From: Sphingobacterium faecale
Lineage (GTDB): Bacteria; Bacteroidota; Bacteroidia; Sphingobacteriales; Sphingobacteriaceae
DNA: 63,072 nucleotides
Reading direction: 5' to 3'
Assembly: GCF_016746095.1 (NCBI RefSeq)
Contig: NZ_JAERTY010000017.1
Span: 1 to 63,072, forward strand
Shown here one piece after another: positions 7,794 through 15,453 of the stretch (positions are counted from its first letter, which is position 1; each line of letters starts with the position of its first letter). Under the pieces are notes generated by a model. That model searched no databases. It was not told where the DNA came from and was given only the letters and a program-made list of their open reading frames with translations. The position numbers and the translations under genes are program-made.

Positions 7794-7873
7794 TGAAGCC
7801 CCTCTTCTATCTTCTTAAGCTGCCGCTGACGGGGCTTTTTCAATCCTGATGAGTTGTTGCAGCTGACGCTGAT
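7794..7873 (-). repeat. hicB 3' fragment, third copy, with terminator-like hairpin
   Basis: About 80 bp match the hicB 3' region and carry the same 2-nt deletion as the copy at 3947-4185. What remains is mainly the arms aagcccc (7796-7802) and ggggctt (7831-7837) followed by a T run on the plus strand. It lies between two convergent genes (6475-7569 and 7876-9699), where a terminator would be useful. Confidence 0.6.
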
Positions 7874-7875
7874 TT

Positions 7876-9699
7876 TTACTCTTTAGCACTCAGTTTTTCA
7901 GCCATGGCAATCAATGACTCTGCGGTAAGCATAAAAATACTTTTCTTCGAAACAGATCCCAGCGCATAACCAGCGTTCAAAAGAGCGGGTACCATGGCAT
8001 CATATATTCTCTTTGTCTTCATTACTCTGCGCTTCACAGCTTTAATTTTGTCCGACGATACGTAATAGACTTGTATCAAATAGAGTAGCTGATCCTCTTC
8101 TTTGGTATATTCTACACTATCCCATTCATCGATGGCCTCCTCCAGTGCTAAAACCCACAAGCATATTTTATTGTACTTTTGCTTTTCTACATAATCTGTA
8201 TCTCCTGTCAATTGCTCAATCTCAACGAGAAGCAGTAGTGAAAGGTCATTTCGTTGATAGGCGTGATCTATAACCCGGATAAGATCGCTTTTTTTTAAAT
8301 CTCCGCTATCTGTTATAGTGAGTTCATCGACCATATGTTGCATCAGCAGATGGTAAAGTTCAACCACTTTTGGAGTTTTGTCGATTTCGCCTGTTTCTTT
8401 AAAATGTGATAATGGTTTGAATCCAAATTCGTCCTGCATATATTGCTCCAGGATAGCTGATCCTTTTCTGGTCCCATCCAGTTTGTCCAAAGGCAGATTA
8501 ATATCTGGGATAAACATATCCAGCATTTGGCCAAACTCCCTCATCGCCAGATCACCGTCATAGGGTTGTCCGGTATAGCTTGTGTAAAAATCAAGCTGAC
8601 CCATATGGGGTGCACTTAGTTCAAAGGACTGGTCGCATAAGGCAATGATGGCTTCTACCACAGTAGCCTTCTCTCTGTCGGTCAAGTCGAATCTTTTCAT
8701 TTCCTCCGCTAACTTTTCGGCCATCCAGAAATAGGATTCAGCAAGGTTGTCAGCAGACTTGCCCATGACGCTATGATAAGACTTCGCAATCTTTTTCATA
8801 ATTGCATTAAACTCGGCTCTCTCTTCTTTCCGCTCTTCAAATTCTTTTTTGTGCTCATAGAATTCGGCAATCAACTGATCTCTTTTGACATAACGTCTGC
8901 TAATCTCTACGCTTAATTTCTGTTCGTCCGTAAGCTCATGGTCATCCAAAACGGAAAAAGCACTGTCATGTGTCCGCCGTAACGTATCGGATGGAAAGGG
9001 CTCTGCCTCTACATCCAAGCCCATGGATTGGAGCAATAGACATTCACATAGATGGGTATAACGCTGGTCGCTGGTATGGTAATCCCTGACTTCGTGCAAT
9101 ATAGCATCAATAAAAGAGAGTCGGCTCTCGTCGGCATTGCCGATATAGAAGTCGAGTATACCGAATGGAGACAAAGCGACTTCCGCAGCAAACTCTGTCA
9201 ATAGCGGGAATCGGTGTGACATCTCTAAAAAGTGACTGGGCCGAAAATGTAACGTGAAGAAATCTGATTCATATTTCGGGAGTTCGCAGCAAAGAATATG
9301 ATCACTCTGCCAAAATAAAGAGCATTGTCCTTCAATATAGGGTCTGCTGTCTTGTTCTTCAACAAATTTCATCTTGAAATCTCCGTACACTTGTATATGA
9401 AAGCTAACTACAGGCTGTGCTGGAATAGTAAATATTTTCTGATCTTCTTCCGTATAACACATGAACTGTTGCAACAAGACATTCTTACCTACAACAGCAT
9501 GGCATTTGACCAAAGAATCTCCAAAAATGTGTTCCTGAAAATCAACGGCAGGATCCTGACATGGGGAACTGGAATCTCTCCCAATATTGGGAAACTCTGG
9601 TTTATCATGGAGATATACTCTTAATTTTGATTCGTGGTTTAATAATTGTTGGTCCATAATGTTATCGATAATTTGAGCACTATTTGTCAACACATACAT
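7876..9699 (-). CDS. Large hypothetical protein, AraC-sensor-like N-terminus, no HTH
   Basis: A 607-residue protein. About residues 40-230 resemble the ligand-sensing half of Bacteroidota AraC-family regulators (IPAQPVVSFHIQVYGDF, FFTLHFRPSHFLEM, then RYTHLCECLLLQSMGL). The helix-turn-helix that should follow is not seen. Instead there is a highly charged coiled coil (about 255-300: EFYEHKKEFEERKEERAEF) and a long helical C-terminus. No signal peptide or membrane span. The combination is not one I recognise. It stops against the third hicB fragment, and its promoter region abuts an Rpn-type terminator hairpin. Function unknown. Confidence 0.7.
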   Translation of the reverse strand: MYVLTNSAQIIDNIMDQQLLNHESKLRVYLHDKPEFPNIGRDSSSPCQDPAVDFQEHIFGDSLVKCHAVVGKNVLLQQFMCYTEEDQKIFTIPAQPVVSFHIQVYGDFKMKFVEEQDSRPYIEGQCSLFWQSDHILCCELPKYESDFFTLHFRPSHFLEMSHRFPLLTEFAAEVALSPFGILDFYIGNADESRLSFIDAILHEVRDYHTSDQRYTHLCECLLLQSMGLDVEAEPFPSDTLRRTHDSAFSVLDDHELTDEQKLSVEISRRYVKRDQLIAEFYEHKKEFEERKEERAEFNAIMKKIAKSYHSVMGKSADNLAESYFWMAEKLAEEMKRFDLTDREKATVVEAIIALCDQSFELSAPHMGQLDFYTSYTGQPYDGDLAMREFGQMLDMFIPDINLPLDKLDGTRKGSAILEQYMQDEFGFKPLSHFKETGEIDKTPKVVELYHLLMQHMVDELTITDSGDLKKSDLIRVIDHAYQRNDLSLLLLVEIEQLTGDTDYVEKQKYNKICLWVLALEEAIDEWDSVEYTKEEDQLLYLIQVYYVSSDKIKAVKRRVMKTKRIYDAMVPALLNAGYALGSVSKKSIFMLTAESLIAMAEKLSAKE

Positions 9700-9752
9700 A
9701 TTTGTATTTGAAGATGTTAAGTTAGCAAAAATTAATCAGTATGCCGAAATAG

Positions 9753-9781
9753 AAAAAGCTGAACGTGGTGTTCAGCTTTTT
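9753..9781. terminator. Bidirectional terminator hairpin of Rpn 3' end, copy 1
   Basis: AAAAAGCTGAAC (9753-9764) and GTTCAGCTTTTT (9770-9781) form a perfect 12-bp stem with a 5-nt loop and T runs on both strands. About 88 bp around it (9748-9835) are nearly identical to 21151-21238. It follows the minus-strand genes ending at 9945 and 9805 and could end their transcription. Confidence 0.8.
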
Positions 9782-9804
9782 TGTATTTATGATCCTGAGG
9801 GTAT

Positions 9805-9933
9805 CTATATCAGGTGTTCTATTTTTTCGATACGGAGACCTGTAGCTTTCGCTATTCTGTCTAAAGGTATATCCATAGTTTGCGCTTGGCAAATCCCTAT
9901 AATTAAAGAAAACGTTATTATTAAATGTTTCAT
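9805..9933 (-). pseudogene. Micro-ORF: signal-peptide-like head joined to Rpn tail
   Basis: ATG at 9933 to TAG at 9807-9805 gives 42 residues. The first 19 (MKHLIITFSLIIGICQAQT) look like a Sec signal peptide with an AQ cleavage site. The last part (MDIPLDRIAKATGLRIEKIEH) matches the C-terminal tail of Rpn-family nucleases. The two halves come from different genes, so this is most likely a deletion junction, although the chimera is in frame and has a start codon. It lies 12 nt downstream of the preceding gene's stop. Confidence 0.4.
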
Positions 9934-9944
9934 ATTCAAATTTA

Positions 9945-11525
9945 CTATTTATACCTACCAATAAGTGCCTCGGGAATGCGATCGCGGCCGCCCAGCGAAC
10001 TAATCCTAGCATCAAGCCGAGTCCATAAATCCATTTCAAGAAGCTCTTCCAAAGTAAAGAATGAACTCATCTCTTTTAGAACCTTACTCTGGGCTGGTGG
10101 AGTTCCGGCTGGTTCTGATGCGCGTAAATTCACTAAAATATTAGATAAATGCTTAACTGCAAATTCTACAGTCCCTCGTGCTACGCTTTCTTTAGATGAG
10201 CCATTAAACCATCGATCATAAGTCGGCTGATCTATTAAAGTTTCTCTTAGAGATACCACAGGTGTCACCCATGTATGCAAATTATAGGGGTCATCACCAT
10301 GGCTCATATATAGGCCTTCTGTCGAGAAGTACGCCTGTCTATGGCTATCATAACTTCGAAAACTTTCTACAGGAATATTGGATGAGCGCAGTACCAGCTT
10401 AATAAAATCCACTGTTCCATGACAACCAGCAGTGTAATGGTTAAATCTATTATCAGAAATTCTTGTTGTTCCATTAATCAGTCTAGACATTGGAACTCCT
10501 CCAGAATACTGCCAATGATCAAGGATATTATCATAATTGTAGCTCCCCCCAAAGTGAGTAAAGTGTTGGTGACACCAATCTAATAACGATCCAATGGTTG
10601 AAATTTTATCACTCTGAATGATTTTTTCTTTTTGAAGAAAAGATCGCAAAAACAATGCGGATTCAGGTATAATTCTCCTTGCAGTACTAGCCCCATTTAG
10701 CTGATATAAATTCGATGCCGCTGCATCAGGTATAAAGAATGTGCGACCATCTAACAACATTTTCAACTCTCCTTGATCATAGTCCAGTATGCTCCAATTC
10801 AACAAATTATTCATTTCGGAATGTAAACTAACAGCAATATTGCTGAGGTAAATCGGCCAAACATCTCTGCGGTCTAATTTTATGGTGGTAGACGCTCCGG
10901 TATTTTGATTTACAGGAGGAGAAAGAGCAAAGACTTCTTTCTCCCAAGTTGCTTTTGCTTGTTGATAAAAATGGTTTAATGCCGTTTTCTGAGTTGCCGT
11001 CCAAGCATTGTAATTAAGGTCAGAGCTATTGGATTCCGGCCAACTTATTGTCTCCGCAATCCTAGGGTTCTTGTTGAGCCAAACATCTACCTCTGTTTCT
11101 GTTTCAACTTTAAAAGAAAACTCCGCTTTTATTTTTTCGTTAGATTTCAGAAAAACAGTGACAATATCTTTGTATTCGCCAGCGGTTACGTTTCCCAAAG
11201 CGATTTGGCTACGTACGATACCTTGATTATCTGAAATAGCGTCTGTTGTCAACAACGTGACATTAGCATTTGATGCCTTAAACCCAATTGTCTTACCTGA
11301 AACCGGTTTGTTCTCTTTATCCGTTAGCTTTACCATCAATGTGTCGTACAGCAAAGCCCCCGGTAGTGCAATTTGATTGTTGCCTTTTAAAATTGAAAGC
11401 TGTAATGATGTTTCCTTGTCATTCTCTGGTCCCGTTATCTCCGTTTGAGGTGTATCATTCTTGGCACAGGCTGCAATCAGAAGAATACAACATATACCTA
11501 AGAAGGAAAAAAAAATCTTTCTCAT
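9945..11525 (-). CDS. Lipoprotein with Ig-like and transglutaminase-like domains
   Basis: Start chosen at ATG 11525 because it gives a standard lipoprotein signal (RKIFFSFLGICCILLIAAC); an ATG at 11564 adds 13 odd residues. The mature protein has a bacterial Ig-like domain (about 40-140: DTLMVKLTDKENKPVSGKTI, QGIVRSQIALGNVTAGEY) and, in the C-terminal half, a transglutaminase-like core. There the cysteine in HYTAGCHGTVDFIKLVL and the later HTWVTP histidine are candidate catalytic residues. It lies 176 nt downstream of the TlpA gene of SusC/D locus 1 on the same strand and may be part of that regulon. Likely an outer-membrane or periplasmic enzyme acting on peptide-type substrates; specificity unknown. 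Confidence 0.75.
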   Translation of the reverse strand: MRKIFFSFLGICCILLIAACAKNDTPQTEITGPENDKETSLQLSILKGNNQIALPGALLYDTLMVKLTDKENKPVSGKTIGFKASNANVTLLTTDAISDNQGIVRSQIALGNVTAGEYKDIVTVFLKSNEKIKAEFSFKVETETEVDVWLNKNPRIAETISWPESNSSDLNYNAWTATQKTALNHFYQQAKATWEKEVFALSPPVNQNTGASTTIKLDRRDVWPIYLSNIAVSLHSEMNNLLNWSILDYDQGELKMLLDGRTFFIPDAAASNLYQLNGASTARRIIPESALFLRSFLQKEKIIQSDKISTIGSLLDWCHQHFTHFGGSYNYDNILDHWQYSGGVPMSRLINGTTRISDNRFNHYTAGCHGTVDFIKLVLRSSNIPVESFRSYDSHRQAYFSTEGLYMSHGDDPYNLHTWVTPVVSLRETLIDQPTYDRWFNGSSKESVARGTVEFAVKHLSNILVNLRASEPAGTPPAQSKVLKEMSSFFTLEELLEMDLWTRLDARISSLGGRDRIPEALIGRYK

Positions 11526-11619
11526 ATTTTTGTAGTTATTGAAAGTATAAGTAAACCCGTGCATATCTTTAGCAGCTACGGGTTATAAGTAATACAAATT
11601 AATTTATAGAGTTATTTAT

Positions 11620-11683
11620 GATGTTTTTGTCTTTAAAAACATCCACACTTTAAATGTAAATACTTAAAATACAAACATTTAAA
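11620..11683. promoter_or_regulatory. Two adjacent inverted repeats between tlpA-like and transglutaminase-like genes
   Basis: GATGTTTTT (11620-11628) pairs with AAAAACATC (11635-11643), and TTTAAATGT (11649-11657) pairs with ACATTTAAA (11675-11683). Both are perfect 9-bp arms in a very A+T-rich gap. They could be operator sites for the lipoprotein gene or stem-loops after tlpA; no T run supports a classical terminator on the minus strand. Confidence 0.4.
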
Positions 11684-11700
11684 TCAATAGATCTAAAAAC

Positions 11701-12855
11701 CTATTTCCATTGGTTGATGATGTCGACCATGGTTTGAAAAGAAGTTTTTCCACCACCGGTGCTGCGGTACACGATTTCCCCATTGGGATCCACCAATATT
11801 TTAGTGGGATAACCTGTAACATTCAGTCGACTAGCAAAGTCATTGTCGCCAGCACCAATTAATACGTGTTGCCAGTTCAACTGGTGCTGTTCAATAGCCT
11901 TACGCCAGCGTTCTTCTTTGTCTGACGCTATGCCTAAAATTTCAACACGGTCGCCAAGGGCTTGCTTCATTTCTTTTAGGTGTGGAACATCGTTTATACA
12001 AGGGACACACCACGAGCCCCAAAAATCGATCAAATAAAACTTACCTTTCCATACGTTGGTATTAAACAGTGTACCATCAGGTGTGCTGCTCGACTTGATC
12101 TCAAAAATCTGTTTTCCAACATCATAAGCAGCTCCTTCGGCGCGCTGCTGCAATGATCGGTAAAATTGATTGGTGTGATAGTCTGAGGTAACCTTGTTTA
12201 CCAAAGCAACTAGTTGGTCATTAGACACCCGTTTCCGGAGATAAGAGTCATTAAGGAAGTACAGTCCGGCAATAGACGAAACTTGCTTTTCTAAAAAAGC
12301 CATTAATTGGGCATCTGCTCGTTGCTGAAGAATGGCTTGCTCTTCTTTCTTGACCTTAATGGCCGCATCGCTAAGACCATGGTCATCTCTGGCTAATTCC
12401 ACTGAAATGTTCACGACTGCATTGAGCAACGGAAAGTAGGATTGCGTCAATTCTCGAAGGATGTCATTCTCTAGGTCGCCGTAAGGAAACACTTCTGAAA
12501 AATCGGAGAAATGACCTTTCAACTCTACCTTGGAACCAGGCATAGCGACCAGCCAAATGTGTTGGCTCTTCACTGGATAGGTACCTCCTTTTCCAGGCTT
12601 TGACAGGCCATTGTTCAGTACACTAATACGTACCAACAGCGGAACTGAGGTGGTATCTTGGTAATAGAGTTGTCCGTCTACATAAGGGATAGCTCTCTTG
12701 ATAACGGATTGAGTCTGCCCATTCCAGATGGTGAGTGTAAAACTATCTCCTTCCAGTCCGGAAACTGATGACTGTATCGTGTAAGTCTTCACTTGAGCCA
12801 TTGCCGGGAGGGTCATCCCAGCAATGGCTATCATTAAATAAATAAACTTCTTCAT
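11701..12855 (-). CDS. TlpA-like periplasmic thiol-disulfide oxidoreductase
   Basis: A 384-residue protein with a Sec signal peptide (KKFIYLMIAIAGMTLPAMAQ), an N-terminal beta-rich region (about 20-120, DUF4369-like by position), a helical middle, and a C-terminal thioredoxin-fold domain (about 250-384). The redox centre is FWGSWCVPC (about 277-285), with the cis-proline region VTGYPTKILVDPNG. The start overlaps the stop of the upstream lipoprotein gene by 4 nt (ATGA), so translation is probably coupled. Family members reduce disulfides in exported proteins. Here it is the fourth structural gene of a SusC/D operon without glycosidases. Confidence 0.85.
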   Translation of the reverse strand: MKKFIYLMIAIAGMTLPAMAQVKTYTIQSSVSGLEGDSFTLTIWNGQTQSVIKRAIPYVDGQLYYQDTTSVPLLVRISVLNNGLSKPGKGGTYPVKSQHIWLVAMPGSKVELKGHFSDFSEVFPYGDLENDILRELTQSYFPLLNAVVNISVELARDDHGLSDAAIKVKKEEQAILQQRADAQLMAFLEKQVSSIAGLYFLNDSYLRKRVSNDQLVALVNKVTSDYHTNQFYRSLQQRAEGAAYDVGKQIFEIKSSSTPDGTLFNTNVWKGKFYLIDFWGSWCVPCINDVPHLKEMKQALGDRVEILGIASDKEERWRKAIEQHQLNWQHVLIGAGDNDFASRLNVTGYPTKILVDPNGEIVYRSTGGGKTSFQTMVDIINQWK

Positions 12856-13928
12856 TGTGTTGTAGCGGCTATGTGAAAATATGCTATAGGAGAACCTATT
12901 GAATATTCAGGGCTGTAGATGTGTACGAACTTATAGAAAAGCACGCCAGTACGCCCGTCGGCAGTCTGAAACGCATACGAATTTCCTACCTTCAATAGAA
13001 TCTTTGACTTGCCATCTTTCTCAAAGTCAGCTTTGTTAAAATCATCATCATCCATGTCTAGGAAATTGATTGGTCCAAGGTCTACATAACGGACCTTGTT
13101 CATTTGCGCTGTGGGATACGTACCTGTAAATTTATTTAGTACTCTTAACGAGTCGGCGATCCATGGCTCATCTGGAGATACCAAGTAAAGTCTGGACTCA
13201 TCGAGTGAGTGAATTTCGTTAAATAGGTGTGCAATCACTTTTGGCCGGTTGGTGGTGGTGATAGCCGTTGCAGGATTAGCCACTGCTGTGGAAATACCCG
13301 TAATCACAGTCTCATTTTGGGAAGGATTGTCAGGCCTAGGCCTACTGGCTGATGTCTGTTGGTAAGTGATGAAACAATTTGCCGTAGGCAGGTATTCTTT
13401 CATACTATTTTTGACTCGCCCATTGTATACAGTTAATAGCGTCGCGGCTCTAAAATACGACACCAAATTAAAACCAACTTTGATCACGCGCTCTTCTCCG
13501 CTACCTGAGGTGATGACAAATTCTCCAGTAAACGTCTGCCCTCCCTTGGTTTCTTTCGGTATCTTAACGGTGTATTCAAACACCACGGTCGATACCTTTC
13601 TCGATAATTGACCTTGTTCGTCGATAGTTACTGGGTCTCGACCGTCAACCATCAGAAACTTCAGGCTGTTTACGTCCAATTCTATGGACCGATTACGCAC
13701 GTTGAAACGTGCTATACTATCTTCAGGATGTGATGCGAAAATAATTATTTTCTTACTGCCATCGACGTTTGGATTGATCGTCACTACAGGCATATCAGAA
13801 GCCTCCATACTGTAAGCGATGAACGGGTCTCGATCAATGGCAACGAATTTATCTGGCTTACATCCGAACGCGCTAATGAACAGCACAAGTGCGAATGTAT
13901 ACTGTTTTAGATGAATGAGTGTTTTCAT
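12852..13928 (-). CDS. SusE/F-position lipoprotein (PUL accessory)
   Basis: A 358-residue protein starting with a lipoprotein signal (TLIHLKQYTFALVLFISAFGC). The N-terminal half has a DUF1735-like beta pattern (VFEYTVKIPKETKGG, then TFTGEFVITSGSGEERVIKV). The rest is beta-rich and ends with IAYFHIAATTQ. It follows susD with a gap of 2 nt and overlaps tlpA by 4 nt, so it is a core operon member. By position it is probably a surface-exposed ligand-binding lipoprotein that helps the SusCD complex. The ligand cannot be told from the sequence. Confidence 0.7.
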   Translation of the reverse strand: MKTLIHLKQYTFALVLFISAFGCKPDKFVAIDRDPFIAYSMEASDMPVVTINPNVDGSKKIIIFASHPEDSIARFNVRNRSIELDVNSLKFLMVDGRDPVTIDEQGQLSRKVSTVVFEYTVKIPKETKGGQTFTGEFVITSGSGEERVIKVGFNLVSYFRAATLLTVYNGRVKNSMKEYLPTANCFITYQQTSASRPRPDNPSQNETVITGISTAVANPATAITTTNRPKVIAHLFNEIHSLDESRLYLVSPDEPWIADSLRVLNKFTGTYPTAQMNKVRYVDLGPINFLDMDDDDFNKADFEKDGKSKILLKVGNSYAFQTADGRTGVLFYKFVHIYSPEYSIGSPIAYFHIAATTQ

Positions 13929-13930
13929 GA

Positions 13931-15445
13931 TTATTCTAGTACTAAAGGGTTTTGAATCACGGCACCTTTGTTAAGTACCACTTCGTCGTGGGGAATGGGC
14001 AATGCTAAGCTCGCATCTGTAGAAAAATGTATGTTAAATCGACCAATCATCCGAGAACCACCTTGATCTTTATTTCGCACCATGGCCAAGAATTCCGACG
14101 CATTTTCCACACCAAGTTCTAATACATACTCATTGACAAGTGCTTCACGGAGGGTATGACGACCATCTACACCGGCAAATTGGCTCTCCACGTAAAGGAC
14201 ATTGCCCGACCGTTCGCGGAAAATATTAAGAATAGCTAACACATCTTTCACGGGCGCATTGGTATTTAACATAGCTTCTGCTTTCATAAGATAAACCTGT
14301 GCCAGTCGCATCAGGTAGGATGGACAGTTGGCATTTGCACGCCACACCTTCACAAATGATAGGTTGTGTTTCATTTCGGGTGGATTACCAATGGTTACGG
14401 TAACAGAGTCCCAAGTGTGGACATACCGCTCATCCTGCTCAAGGAGTGTGATGTAGTGATCTCCCGTATTGTCCGAAGGATAGTATACAACTCCGCCGGA
14501 ACCCACTGCGTTGTGAAAAACACGGTAGCTGAAAAAACCTGTGCTGGTGAGGATGTCTGCCAACGCCTCTTGGTTCAGTGCCCGAGAGAACATCAGTTCC
14601 CTTCCTTGTTTGTAATCGTTGGATGGATTAAACACTTCTGCAAATGTTGTTTCTAATTTGTAGTCCCCCGCGGCGATGATTTCGTCTGCCAGGGTAATTA
14701 TACGAGACAGGTCTTCAGGTGCTTGCCGCATGGTGAGTACTTCTGCTAAGTAGGCTTTCGCGGTGCTGTTAGACACTTGGAACACGGAAGCGGAAGGCCC
14801 AGCTGTATTTTCAATGCAATGTTCAAAATCTTGGATAATCGCTTGGTATGAATCGGCTACGTTTGACCTGCCGGTAATCAGGTTGCCTAGGTTGGTGGGT
14901 TCTTTTCGAACCACAATGCCATATTCACTTGACACATCCCAATGATATCCATAGTATTTCAATAGCCACAAATGACCAAATCCACGTAGGAAATGTGCTT
15001 CCGCCAAGATTTGCTTCCGCACCGGATCGTTGATCTTGGAGGCTGGGATTAGTTGCGTATAGTGAATCACGTTGTTTGCGGCGTTCACAATGCGATAGGC
15101 TTGACGGTAAAACGCGGGCAAATTATTATCGGAAGGTACAACAGAATGGTAGCGCAAGCTTTCATCGAAAGTGGAGCGCCGCCCGCCACCAAGTAACCCG
15201 GCCATTTGCGCAGCATTTACGGCAAATTCAAACGAAAACGCGTACGTATAGGTACCCGAAGCCAATGGTTCGTATTTCAGAAAAGCATAGGTGCCATTCA
15301 ACGCATTTAAAGCGGTACTTTGGTCGACAATAGCGTTTTCACCCACCAATTCGTATTCCGGTATTTCTTCTAAAAGCTTCTTACATGAAGCACTCGCTAA
15401 CGCAACTAGTGCAAGCAATAGATAGGTATAAACTTGTTGTTTCAT
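13931..15445 (-). CDS. SusD/RagB-family nutrient-binding lipoprotein
   Basis: A 504-residue lipoprotein (lipobox ASASCKK at about residues 17-23). It has the SusD helical TPR scaffold: AEAHFLRGFGHLWLLKYYGYH and, near the C-terminus, YLMRLAQVYLMKAEAMLN, followed by FRERSGNVLY and an ALPIPHDEVVLN end. SusD proteins lid the SusC barrel and capture the nutrient at the cell surface. It starts 8 nt after susC stops, with the accessory lipoprotein 2 nt downstream. The frame is intact. Confidence 0.9.
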   Translation of the reverse strand: MKQQVYTYLLLALVALASASCKKLLEEIPEYELVGENAIVDQSTALNALNGTYAFLKYEPLASGTYTYAFSFEFAVNAAQMAGLLGGGRRSTFDESLRYHSVVPSDNNLPAFYRQAYRIVNAANNVIHYTQLIPASKINDPVRKQILAEAHFLRGFGHLWLLKYYGYHWDVSSEYGIVVRKEPTNLGNLITGRSNVADSYQAIIQDFEHCIENTAGPSASVFQVSNSTAKAYLAEVLTMRQAPEDLSRIITLADEIIAAGDYKLETTFAEVFNPSNDYKQGRELMFSRALNQEALADILTSTGFFSYRVFHNAVGSGGVVYYPSDNTGDHYITLLEQDERYVHTWDSVTVTIGNPPEMKHNLSFVKVWRANANCPSYLMRLAQVYLMKAEAMLNTNAPVKDVLAILNIFRERSGNVLYVESQFAGVDGRHTLREALVNEYVLELGVENASEFLAMVRNKDQGGSRMIGRFNIHFSTDASLALPIPHDEVVLNKGAVIQNPLVLE

Positions 15446-15453
15446 GCGTATTG

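Noticed and set aside
9722..10039. Minus-strand 105-residue open frame
   Set aside because: It covers the end of the transglutaminase-like gene, the micro-ORF and the terminator in a different frame; composition looks random and no family is seen.
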